DNA of 6,892 nt from Clostridia bacterium (GTDB taxonomy: Bacteria > Bacillota_A > Clostridia > Christensenellales > Aristaeellaceae), in assembly GCA_017481185.1 (NCBI GenBank), contig JAFUPO010000124.1:1-6892 (forward strand), in the 5' to 3' direction. Below the pieces are notes generated by a model. The model had not been told where the DNA came from and ran no database searches. It was given only the letters and a program-made list of their open reading frames with translations. Each line of letters opens with the position of its first letter. Position 1 is the first letter of the stretch. Of the stretch, positions 1 through 6,162 are shown piece by piece. Position numbers and translations under genes: made by a program.

Positions 1-19
1 CCTTTCATTTATTAAAAGG

Positions 20-784
20 TCAGGTTTCCTGAATTAGCCGCACCCGGGCGATCTCCTTATCCCCGGAGCCCAACACCCATATGTGGGGTTGGCGAATCGC
101 CGCTTCCATGTGCAAAAGGGCAATGCCCAAATCTACTGCGGACCGGGCGGAGCCCATCAGGGCCAGGCTGCCGGCGGCATAGGCCAGCTGCCAGGGCTGG
201 GCGTTCATGGCGGAAGGCGCGATCTGCATACATTTAGCCGCGTCCTGGGCCCATTGGGGCCAGGCGGTATAGTCGCTCTGGCAAATCTTTTCCAAGGGCT
301 TGCGCTTGCGCTCTACGGTTTCAGGCCAGCTCCCCTGCGGCTGCCCCAGGGCGATGACGCCGATGATCTGCTCGTTTTCCTTAAGGTTCACCGGGCAGTC
401 CTTTTTGCGGTAGGTGGCGGCGACCCACACCGTAGCCACGCCGTTGGCCGCAGCCTCTAAAAGAAAGGCAGCGCCCGAGATACCGGCGTGCAGGCGGCTT
501 AGGGGCACAGCTTCATCGGCGATCAGGGCGGCAAAACGCTGTACCCCGGTGATCCAGTTCTTGGGCAGCAGCGCAGGGCTGAAAAACCTGGGATCACATT
601 CCCCCATCACCAACCGCACCCCAGGAAGACAGCATCGGGCGGCGGTATAGCTCAGAGCCGTCCATTGACTGATGGTGGGCTTATCCCCCATCTGGCGGCA
701 GGAATACCGCTTGGGAGCCGCCTCATACCAGCGGGCTAATTGGGCCTGGGAATAAAATCCGTTGAAACGCCATTTTTCCTGCAT
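20..784 (-). CDS. TM1586-type nitroreductase-like flavoprotein
   Basis: The 254-residue product resembles the putative nitroreductase family typified by Thermotoga TM1586, in which two half-domains form an FMN-binding nitroreductase fold. Visible marks are an N-terminal RYSCR segment (about 26-30, the usual Arg-rich FMN phosphate contact), a helix with GISGAAFLLEAAANGV (101-116), IALGQP (144-149), a basic RKRKPLEKI linker (159-167), the flavin-site motif APSAMNAQPW (189-198) and DLGIALLHMEAA near the C-terminus. Members probably reduce small substrates with NAD(P)H in the cytoplasm; the substrate is unknown. The ATG at 784 is chosen because a perfect AAGGAGG lies 8 bases upstream (793-799). 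An in-frame ATG at 835 adds 17 residues but has no comparable site and lies at the candidate -10 box. The gene is monocistronic as far as seen and diverges from the sigma operon. Bases 1-19 beyond its stop hold nothing clear. Fold assignment is fairly sure, activity is not. Confidence 0.85.
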   Translation of the reverse strand: MQEKWRFNGFYSQAQLARWYEAAPKRYSCRQMGDKPTISQWTALSYTAARCCLPGVRLVMGECDPRFFSPALLPKNWITGVQRFAALIADEAVPLSRLHAGISGAAFLLEAAANGVATVWVAATYRKKDCPVNLKENEQIIGVIALGQPQGSWPETVERKRKPLEKICQSDYTAWPQWAQDAAKCMQIAPSAMNAQPWQLAYAAGSLALMGSARSAVDLGIALLHMEAAIRQPHIWVLGSGDKEIARVRLIQET

Positions 785-826
785 TTTCCTGCCCTCCTTA
801 AAGGTACGAATACTTATCCACTTTCC

Positions 827-855
827 ATGATACACTTAGGGCGCAAAAAGCGCAA
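827..855 (-). promoter_or_regulatory. candidate sigma-A promoter of the nitroreductase-like gene
   Basis: Read on the minus strand, TTGCGC (855-850) is separated by 17 bases from TATCAT (832-827). This would start transcription near 820 and give a leader of about 36 bases before the ATG at 784. The -35 box lies partly within a small palindrome, GCGC-AAAAA-GCGC (841-853), which could be an operator or chance. The match is moderate, and the support is position and spacing only. Confidence 0.4.
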
Positions 856-861
856 GATGCA

Positions 862-887
862 TGAAAAAATTCGTTGTCTCATTCGTC
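862..887 (+). promoter_or_regulatory. candidate ECF-type promoter of the sigma operon
   Basis: TGAAAA (862-867), a 16-base spacer and CGTC (884-887) match the general form of Firmicute ECF promoters (for example TGAAAC-N16-CGTA of Bacillus SigW). Transcription would begin near 894, about 20 bases before the sigma-factor start. No convincing sigma-A promoter is seen in this gap on the plus strand. The site suggests that the sigma factor drives its own operon, as is usual in this class. It remains a motif match. Confidence 0.55.
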
Positions 888-913
888 CAATAGAGTGAAA
901 GGGGGCTGAAACA

Positions 914-1435
914 ATGGATGTTGTCAAGGGCCCGGACAGCAAAGAAGCCTTGATCAGCCAATGGATCAACGATTGGGAGAAGGACTTGCTTCGCCTGTGC
1001 TGCGTGTATCTGAAGGATGTATCCCTGGCGGAGGATGCGGTGCAGGAAACGTTTTTAAAAGCCTATAAAAATCTTCACACTTTTCGGGGGGATGCCAGCG
1101 CCAAAACCTGGCTGGTGCGCATCAGCATCAATGTTTGCAAGGATATGCGGCGCACCGCCTGGTTTCGCAGCCTGAAGAATGCCATAACGCTGGACAAGGC
1201 CCATATCCCTTTGGAGGATGGCAGCGTTGAAATACGCTCTGACCTGGCTGCGGCGGTCATGGGGCTGCCAGCGGTTTTGAAGGAGGCGGTGCTGCTCCAT
1301 GACTACGAGGGTTTCAGCCAGACGGAGATCGCACAGACGCTGGGAATCTCCGTGCCCACGGTGCACCGGCGGCTGAAAAAGGCCTACGCCCTGATGAAAG
1401 ATGTGCTGAAAGGGGATGACGTCTATGAAGCGTGA
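914..1435 (+). CDS. ECF-subfamily RNA polymerase sigma factor
   Basis: The 173-residue protein has the standard ECF layout. Region 2 spans about residues 18-83, with AEDAVQETFLKAY (39-51) and the -10-recognition helix containing TWLVRISINVCKDMRR (65-80). Region 4 spans about 118-162, starting LPAVLKEAV, with the helix-turn-helix FSQTEIAQTLGISVPTVHRRLKKA (134-157). Length and lack of extra domains are normal for the group. The protein would direct core RNA polymerase to a small regulon when released from its membrane partner. The start is supported by AAAGGGGG (898-905) 8 bases upstream. The last codons overlap the downstream membrane-protein gene, indicating translational coupling, which is typical of a sigma/anti-sigma pair. 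It resembles the SigV/SigM-like Clostridia sigma factors, but the exact subgroup and signal cannot be read from the sequence. Confidence 0.95.
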   Translation: MDVVKGPDSKEALISQWINDWEKDLLRLCCVYLKDVSLAEDAVQETFLKAYKNLHTFRGDASAKTWLVRISINVCKDMRRTAWFRSLKNAITLDKAHIPLEDGSVEIRSDLAAAVMGLPAVLKEAVLLHDYEGFSQTEIAQTLGISVPTVHRRLKKAYALMKDVLKGDDVYEA

Positions 1436-2783
1436 GGAGCAGCGAAAGATGGCCATTCGCCGGGAGATCGACGAAAGCTTTGCTTTTCTGGATGCCCGTC
1501 CTTCTCTTCGCCATCGGATCATAAATGAGATCAAAGGAGAGAACATCGTGAAAAAGAAATTATCTGTGGGGCTGGTGCTGGCCCTGGCGATTATCCTCAT
1601 TTCCGTGGCCGCTTTGGCCTGGGGCTTATCGCGGCAGTATTTTGAAGAGGTGGCTCAATTGCAGTTTACCTCCGGCTATTATGACGACTGGGATTGGCAT
1701 CAAAAGCAAGCCATGGTGAAGATCCTTGAAGAATATGAGCTCATTGCTCCGCAAGAGGCGGCAGCCATGACCAGCGAAGAAGCTGTGGATGCCTATATGA
1801 TCGAACGATACGGCATCAACGGTCGATCGGACCCCATCGGCCTGTGGGCCATTCTGGAAAAGGAACTGGGGACCATGAACACCTGGTCCCTGGAGCAGAA
1901 AGCCTGGTACACCGAAATGCAGATCAAAACCGGCCTACTCACCCGGGAAAACGACGATGACATCTACGCGCTGCCGCAGGAAGGAGATATTCAGCCCCAG
2001 GAGGCGGTGGACATCGCGAAGACAGCGATTCTGGAGGCCTATGGCTTGACGGAAGGCGATTTAGAAGCACATCAAATGGACCTTTCCTTTAAAACCCACG
2101 CCTCCGACTGGGAGCGAACCAAACTTCATTACGAGATCGCCTTCTGGAAAGAGGGAGGGGGATTCTATTCCTGCGCTGTTAGCCGGGCTGGGCGCATCAT
2201 GGAAAGCGCGACGGACGAGGGGTATCTATCCCCCAAGGAGCAGGCAGCCCAGCGCAAAGCCTTGGCCAACGACAACGACCAGGAAGCCATTGTATTGCTC
2301 CAGGCCTATGTGCAGGCCCATGAGCTGTGGGATCCCTTTCTGCTCTGGCCCCTGGAGCACAAGAAAGCCCTGACGGATGAACTGCGCCCGGTGATCCTGG
2401 AAAACATGAAGGAGAACCCGGACTATAACGATCAGACCCGCATCTTTTGGGCGACCCACACCTATGGCCTGCCCGATGACAAAGCTATTTCACAGGCAGA
2501 AGCGGAAAGGCTGGCCCGAGAGCAATTGACCGCCGCCTTCGGCCTCTTAGAGGAACAGGCCCGGCAGGTGGACACCGCAGGATTTTTTTACGACGTGACC
2601 GATACGCCCCGATGGAAGGTGAGCCTTATGGTGCGCCAGAACTGGCAAGCGGCGAAAGAACTGGGCCTGGATACCTCCCATCAGTGGCGCGTGGTGCTGG
2701 ACGCCTATACCGGCCAGGTGCTGGAGACCCGCCTGGCGCCTCCCAACGAAAACACTCCCGAGGGCGCGGCGGCTGTGAATTGA
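1425..2783 (+). CDS. membrane-anchored PepSY-like protein, probable anti-sigma factor
   Basis: The 452-residue protein has a basic cytoplasmic tail (1-45), one membrane helix (about 46-68, LSVGLVLALAIILISVAALAWGL) and a long outer domain. The outer part holds two PepSY-like stretches: about 187-265 (QPQEAVDIAKTAILEAYGL followed by strands ending AVSRAGRIM) and about 353-437 (AISQAEAERLAREQLTAAFGL, then WRVVLDAYTGQVLETR). The tail has a helix PSLRHRIINEIKGE (26-39) but no HxxxCxxC zinc anti-sigma motif. Position, overlap with the ECF gene and topology argue that it holds the sigma factor at the membrane and senses an envelope signal; this is inference. The ATG at 1425 is preferred over 1416 because AAAGGGG (1409-1415) lies 9 bases before it but directly abuts the other. 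A second, internal start at 1548 is possible. The gene is followed by a strong terminator. Confidence 0.8.
   Translation: MKREEQRKMAIRREIDESFAFLDARPSLRHRIINEIKGENIVKKKLSVGLVLALAIILISVAALAWGLSRQYFEEVAQLQFTSGYYDDWDWHQKQAMVKILEEYELIAPQEAAAMTSEEAVDAYMIERYGINGRSDPIGLWAILEKELGTMNTWSLEQKAWYTEMQIKTGLLTRENDDDIYALPQEGDIQPQEAVDIAKTAILEAYGLTEGDLEAHQMDLSFKTHASDWERTKLHYEIAFWKEGGGFYSCAVSRAGRIMESATDEGYLSPKEQAAQRKALANDNDQEAIVLLQAYVQAHELWDPFLLWPLEHKKALTDELRPVILENMKENPDYNDQTRIFWATHTYGLPDDKAISQAEAERLAREQLTAAFGLLEEQARQVDTAGFFYDVTDTPRWKVSLMVRQNWQAAKELGLDTSHQWRVVLDAYTGQVLETRLAPPNENTPEGAAAVN
1533..1550 (+). promoter_or_regulatory. possible internal ribosome binding site and GTG start
   Basis: Inside the membrane-protein gene, AAAGGAGA (1533-1540) sits 8 bases before an in-frame GTG (1548-1550). 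Initiation there would give a product beginning MKKKLSVGLVLALAIIL, which looks like a signal peptide or signal anchor, and would lack the 41-residue cytoplasmic tail. The same bases also encode the IKGE segment, so the match may be a by-product of the protein sequence. No expression evidence can be drawn from the sequence. Confidence 0.3.
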
Positions 2784-2795
2784 GCAAGTGAAACT

Positions 2796-2838
2796 AAGCG
2801 CAAGGCCCCTTTCAAAATAGGGCCTTGAGCGCTTTTTT
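2796..2838 (+). terminator. intrinsic terminator of the sigma operon
   Basis: AAGCGC-AAGGCCC (2796-2808) pairs with GGGCCTT-GA-GCGCTT (2820-2834), with a two-base bulge and an 11-base loop, and runs into six T residues (2833-2838). It begins 13 bases after the stop codon of the PepSY-like gene. Between this hairpin and the next promoter (2839-2982) I see no gene and no conserved element apart from the first ATCGG copy at 2951. Confidence 0.9.
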
Positions 2839-2950
2839 AAACACCTCATTAACAGCGAAGCAAGCGATAGAAGCCTTAAAATCAACGCGCCCAGCGAAGG
2901 CTCTGGCAAATAAGCCGGGATGCACCACAACATAAAATAGGCGGCGAATC

Positions 2951-3020
2951 AGTTTATCGGCTCATACATAGGGCAATTGGCCTTGCAAGTTAATCGGCTT
3001 AATGGTAAAATAAACCGATT
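2951..3020 (+). repeat. three related ATCGG motifs around the NSS promoter, possible operator
   Basis: AGTTTATCGGCTCAT (2951-2965) and AGTTAATCGGCTTAA (2988-3002) are near-identical direct copies with starts 37 bases apart. A third, inverted copy, TAAACCGATT (3011-3020), makes AATCGG (2992-2997) and CCGATT (3015-3020) an inverted repeat that flanks the -10 box. The arrangement would suit a repressor that covers the promoter. No regulator gene is adjacent, so the binding protein is unknown. Confidence 0.4.
2983..3011 (+). promoter_or_regulatory. sigma-A promoter of the NSS transporter gene
   Basis: TTGCAA (2983-2988), a 17-base spacer and TAAAAT (3006-3011) form a good housekeeping promoter. 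Transcription would start near 3018 and give a leader of about 85 bases before the ATG at 3103. I recognise no known riboswitch or T-box in the leader. Confidence 0.65.
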
Positions 3021-3102
3021 GCGCAATTTTACACAGATGACGCCATTTTGCAGCCCTTTTGCTATGGTCGTCTTCAAAATGCGGCCATATGGAGGCAATG
3101 AA

Positions 3103-4518
3103 ATGCAGACAAAGCAAAAGCGTGGTTCCTTCTCCGGGTCCTTGGGCTTCGTGCTGGCGGCAGCGGGCAGTGCTGTGGGCCTGGGCAATATTTGGCGGTT
3201 TCCCTACCTGGCGGCCAAGGATGGCGGCGGCCTGTTTCTCTTGTGCTATCTGGTGCTGGCGCTGACCTTTGGCTTTACCCTCTTAACCACGGAGATCGCC
3301 ATTGGCCGCAAAACGGGCCAGAGCCCCCTAATGGCCTATCGTTCTCTCCATGCCAAGATGGGGTGGGTGGGCGCTGCAGCCTGCCTTGTTCCTCTGCTGA
3401 TTCTGCCTTACTATTGCGTTATTGGCGGCTGGGTGCTCAAATACCTGGCCACCTACCTAACGGGCAGCGGCCTGGCGGCGATGAACAGCGGCTATTTCGA
3501 TGCCTTTATTACGGCTCCGGGGGAGCCGGTGATGTGGTTTTTAATCTACCTGGCTGCCACCACCTTTGTGGTTTACAAGGGCGTGGATAAGGGAATCGAG
3601 CGCCTCTCCAAGGTGCTGATGCCCATTTTGCTGGCGCTGATTGTGGCCATCTCCATCTTTTCTTTGACGCTGAACCATACCGATGCTGCGGGGGTGACCC
3701 GCACTGGTATGGAAGGCTTATCCGTTTACCTGGTGCCCAGCCTTGAGGGAATGACCCTGCAAAAGTTTTTGGTGGTTCTCACTGACGCTATGGGCCAATT
3801 GTTTTATTCCATCAGCGTGGCTATGGGTATTATGATTACCTACGGTTCCTATGTAAAAAAAGAAACGAACCTGATTAAATCCGTAAACCAAATCGAGATA
3901 TTCGACTCAGCGGTGGCCTTCTTGGCGGGCTTGATGATTATCCCGGCAGTGTACACCTTTATGGGCCATGAAGGCCTGGCTAACAGCGGCCCTGACCTGA
4001 TGTTCAAGGCGCTGCCCAAGGTCTTTGGCGAAATGGGCCCTGCCATTGGCACAATCGTGGGTATTGCCTTTTTTGCAACGGTGTTCTTTGCTGCGCTAAC
4101 CTCCTCCGTTTCTATCATGGAGGCGGTGGTCTCCAGCATGATGGACAAATTCCGCTGGCCCCGCAAAAAGGCGACGTTGGTGGTTACGCTGATTGCGCTG
4201 CTTGCTGGCCTGGTGGTTTGCCTGGGGTATAATGTGTTCTTGTTTAAAGCGATTCTGCCCAACACCCCGGTGGGGAAAACCGCCCAGATTTTGGACGTGA
4301 TGGACTATATCGGCAACTATGTGCTGATGCCGGTGGTTTCCATTGCCACCTGCATCCTCATTGGCTGGATCGTTAAGCCTAAAACGGTGCTTGACGAAGT
4401 AACTTTAAACGGCGCTCGATTCAGCCGTGAGAAGCTCTATGTGGTCATGATCAAATATGTAACGCCCCTCATGCTGTTTCTGCTGCTGTTGCAGGCGCTG
4501 GGCATCGTAAAACTGTAA
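3103..4518 (+). CDS. sodium-dependent transporter of the NSS (SNF) family
   Basis: This 471-residue membrane protein is a neurotransmitter:sodium symporter homologue of the LeuT/MhsT/Tyt1 type, which uses the sodium gradient to import amino acids or related amines. The signature AGSAVGLGNIWRFPY (21-35) is the broken TM1. PYYCVIGGW (102-110) is in TM3, YSISVAMGIMITYGSY (235-250) is TM6, and ALTSS (331-335) in TM8 carries the expected Na2-site residues. Asp268 in TM7 fits the acidic residue that makes bacterial members chloride independent. About eleven membrane helices are visible, the usual number for many bacterial members rather than twelve. The ATG at 3103 is chosen because GGAGG (3091-3095) lies 7 bases upstream and the protein then begins like its relatives (MQTKQKRGSFSGSLGFVLAA). 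An in-frame start at 2977 would lie upstream of the likely transcription start. It is a single-gene unit. The substrate cannot be deduced. Confidence 0.95.
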   Translation: MQTKQKRGSFSGSLGFVLAAAGSAVGLGNIWRFPYLAAKDGGGLFLLCYLVLALTFGFTLLTTEIAIGRKTGQSPLMAYRSLHAKMGWVGAAACLVPLLILPYYCVIGGWVLKYLATYLTGSGLAAMNSGYFDAFITAPGEPVMWFLIYLAATTFVVYKGVDKGIERLSKVLMPILLALIVAISIFSLTLNHTDAAGVTRTGMEGLSVYLVPSLEGMTLQKFLVVLTDAMGQLFYSISVAMGIMITYGSYVKKETNLIKSVNQIEIFDSAVAFLAGLMIIPAVYTFMGHEGLANSGPDLMFKALPKVFGEMGPAIGTIVGIAFFATVFFAALTSSVSIMEAVVSSMMDKFRWPRKKATLVVTLIALLAGLVVCLGYNVFLFKAILPNTPVGKTAQILDVMDYIGNYVLMPVVSIATCILIGWIVKPKTVLDEVTLNGARFSREKLYVVMIKYVTPLMLFLLLLQALGIVKL

Positions 4519-4524
4519 AGAAAA

Positions 4525-4562
4525 AAACCGGCTCCAGGCTGTTGCAGGCCCGGAGCCGGTTT
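4525..4562. terminator. bidirectional intrinsic terminator between convergent genes
   Basis: AAACCGGCTCC (4525-4535) pairs perfectly over 11 bases with GGAGCCGGTTT (4552-4562) around a 16-base loop. Rightward, a short interrupted T tract follows (TTTCTATTT), ending the NSS transcript 6 bases after its stop codon. Leftward, the stem is followed by seven T residues (minus strand of 4521-4527), an even better terminator for a gene coming from the right. Confidence 0.9.
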
Positions 4563-4820
4563 CTATTTATGCTTTTTGAGAAATTCGGCCTGGAGGAGCC
4601 TGCGTTTTTCGATCAAATAGCCCAAGCATGGATCGCGAACAGAGATGCCAATAAAATCGCCCTCTATCACCATTACATAATAAATGAGATGGCGGCAGCC
4701 AAGCTCCGGCAAAGTTCTTTTGCCCCTCATGCTGCCCCGTGTTTTGCTCCCCACAGTAATGATACGAAAAAGAGAAAATCCGCAAAAGCTTAAACCGGCC
4801 GCTCGCTGTTGATCCAGCAA
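4563..4820 (-). CDS. small hypothetical protein, possibly a remnant
   Basis: This is an 85-residue reading frame that I do not recognise. The C-terminal half (about 40-85) looks protein-like: LPELGCRHLIYYVMVIEG, then FIGISVRDPCLGYLIEKRRLLQAEFLKKHK, a strand-rich piece followed by a charged helix. The N-terminal 30 residues are less convincing. The frame opens with TTG at 4820, with AAGAGGAG only 3 bases upstream, which is too close to be ideal. An in-frame ATG at 4730 would give a 55-residue product but has a poor ribosome site. In favour of a real gene, its stop codon directly abuts the terminator at 4525-4562, whose longest T tract is on this strand. No clear promoter is seen upstream, and 4821-4920 holds no gene. 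It could be the end of a decayed gene. Confidence 0.35.
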   Translation of the reverse strand: MLDQQRAAGLSFCGFSLFRIITVGSKTRGSMRGKRTLPELGCRHLIYYVMVIEGDFIGISVRDPCLGYLIEKRRLLQAEFLKKHK

Positions 4821-4920
4821 AGGCTCCTCTTGATTTTCTATAGTTTACACAATTTAAAGTATACGGGTATTGGATGCTCTGCTCACCATTAGCAGAAATG
4901 AAATCCAGACCTTCTTGCTG

Positions 4921-5250
4921 CTATTTCTGTTCTTTGGGCAAATACCGCTTGTCAATCGCAAGCTTGACACAAGCTGCCGCCCCAATATAGATTGCTAAAA
5001 TGATGACGTCTAACATCAGCGATGAATATGGGCGAGGGTAGAATCTTGCGGCAATATTTACAAGAAATCTGATTGGGAAATAAAGCCCTAACCATGCAGA
5101 AATTTTATAAAACATTCTGCGAAAATTTTTTGTTTGTTCAGTTGCACTGGCTGCGTTTTTTTGATACGAATATTCAAAGCCACCAATCGCTGCGACAAAA
5201 GGCAAGAAACTTATGTAATCCTGTAACAACCGTGGTACATAGCGTGCCAT
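4921..5250 (-). CDS. small membrane protein of unknown function
   Basis: The 109-residue product has two clear hydrophobic helices, about 50-70 (ISAWLGLYFPIRFLVNIAARF) and 77-98 (SLMLDVIILAIYIGAAACVKLA). A less certain third lies near the N-terminus (ISFLPFVAAIGGF, 13-25), and the C-terminal tail is basic. I recognise no family. The ATG at 5250 has no Shine-Dalgarno sequence, and an in-frame TAA lies nine bases before it, so there is no room for extension. The minus-strand -10 box at 5264-5269 would place the transcript start only about 7 bases ahead of the ATG, which suggests a nearly leaderless mRNA. Alternatively the gene has lost its true 5' end. Its codons are AT-rich, unlike those of the genes left of 4520, as in the next two genes. 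It diverges from the WG-repeat gene. Confidence 0.55.
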   Translation of the reverse strand: MARYVPRLLQDYISFLPFVAAIGGFEYSYQKNAASATEQTKNFRRMFYKISAWLGLYFPIRFLVNIAARFYPRPYSSLMLDVIILAIYIGAAACVKLAIDKRYLPKEQK

Positions 5251-5259
5251 GGGTTTTTA

Positions 5260-5268
5260 TGTTATAAT
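5260..5268 (+). promoter_or_regulatory. extended -10 promoter of the WG-repeat gene
   Basis: TGTTATAAT (5260-5268) is a perfect extended -10 element; no good -35 box is found 17 bases upstream. Transcription would begin near 5275 and give a leader of about 25 bases to the ATG at 5300. This excludes the longer in-frame start at 5249, which lies before the promoter. Confidence 0.65.
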
Positions 5269-5269
5269 A
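5264..5269 (-). promoter_or_regulatory. candidate divergent -10 box for the small membrane protein gene
   Basis: Because TTATAA is palindromic, the same bases read as TATTAT on the minus strand, 13 bases before the ATG at 5250. No -35 match is seen on that strand. The two genes would then compete for one polymerase site. Confidence 0.3.
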
Positions 5270-5299
5270 CAATTAAAGATGTATGATTGGAGAATTCTT

Positions 5300-6112
5300 A
5301 TGGCATTGAAGAAGATCAAACTCTTTCCAGACGATAGAACTTTCATTCGTGATGGAAACGACGATGGGTTTGGTTGTGGTACAATAAACGATGATGGCCA
5401 CCTGTATTTGATAGACGAAAACGATCAAGAGGCATATTTGTTGCCCGATTGTTATGCAAATACCCATATTTGCCTATATCCGTCCTGCGGAGGATATAGA
5501 GATGGGCTGATCATGGTAAGTCTGCTTGGTGAGCTGGATCTACAGTATCATCACAATCTATATGCCGCTTCTGGGTTGTGGGGATGGATTGATTTGGAAG
5601 GTAACGAGGTCATTTCTCCACAATATGTGTATGCCATGCATTTCTGGAACGGTCGCGCTGTCGTGTGCCGCGGTAAGTGGTCTGTTGATGAGAATGGCCG
5701 TTACTGGTGTGAAAATGAGCAATGGGGCATTATTGATCAGCTAAATAATGAGATAGTTCCTTGCCAGTACGATGAACTGTTTGAAATTGATGATACAGAG
5801 CAATATGTATTGTGCCATAAGGACGGATGGAAAGATGGCTGCAATTGTATTTATGACATAGAACGGCAGCAGGAAATCCTCGATTTGGATTTCGATTTTG
5901 ATAATGGATATATGTTCAACAGTTGCTTCTATACCGATGGCTGCATTTTCTTTGATGAGCATATTCCCGGCGGTGGAATTGACTACATCTATGTTTACAG
6001 CGTTGTCAAAGGAGAATGGATTGCTTATCGCGAGCCATATACCGAAAGAGAGTACAACGGACAAAAGAAAATGGTTGTACAGAAGGATGGAAAAGACATT
6101 ATCATATTCTAA
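5300..6112 (+). CDS. WG-repeat protein
   Basis: The 270-residue acidic, soluble-looking protein has no signal peptide. It contains two recognisable WG beta-repeats: residues about 93-123 (LWGWIDLEGNEVISPQYVYAM, then the strand NGRAVV) and about 139-165 (EQWGIIDQLNNEIVPCQYDEL). Such repeats form beta hairpins, and more diverged beta-rich units probably fill the rest, such as the run around GTINDDGHLYLIDENDQEAYLLPD (27-50). WG-repeat proteins are often accessory proteins near polymorphic toxin loci, but no general activity is established. The ATG at 5300 is chosen because GGAG (5289-5292) lies 7 bases upstream and the promoter at 5260-5268 fits. An ATG at 5279 has no ribosome site. The protein is rich in Cys, Trp, Asp and Tyr. 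It leads a likely two-gene unit with the next gene 50 bases downstream and no terminator between them. Confidence 0.8.
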   Translation: MALKKIKLFPDDRTFIRDGNDDGFGCGTINDDGHLYLIDENDQEAYLLPDCYANTHICLYPSCGGYRDGLIMVSLLGELDLQYHHNLYAASGLWGWIDLEGNEVISPQYVYAMHFWNGRAVVCRGKWSVDENGRYWCENEQWGIIDQLNNEIVPCQYDELFEIDDTEQYVLCHKDGWKDGCNCIYDIERQQEILDLDFDFDNGYMFNSCFYTDGCIFFDEHIPGGGIDYIYVYSVVKGEWIAYREPYTEREYNGQKKMVVQKDGKDIIIF

Positions 6113-6162
6113 CAGATTTCTATTTATGAAGAAGCAATTGAGAAAAGGACAAGGTGAAGAAT

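Noticed and set aside
83..650. Open frames on the plus strand (83-460 and 414-650)
   Set aside because: They lie antisense to the nitroreductase-like gene, have low-complexity composition and no ribosome sites.
1055..1600. Minus-strand open frames over the sigma and anti-sigma genes (1055-1600, 1075-1260, 1314-1514)
   Set aside because: They overlap a recognisable ECF gene on the other strand and encode nothing recognisable.
2872..2902. Small inverted repeat AGCCTT/AAGGCT with nearby CAGCGAAG copies
   Set aside because: The arms are only 6 bases with a 19-base loop and no T tract or linked gene; probably chance.
2977..3102. Longer N-terminus for the NSS transporter starting at 2977
   Set aside because: This start is upstream of the likely transcript start; the extra 42 residues are not family-like and the ATG at 3103 has GGAGG.
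4542..4793. Plus-strand frame of 83 residues
   Set aside because: It starts with TTG inside the terminator loop, has no ribosome site and opposes the more plausible leftward frame.
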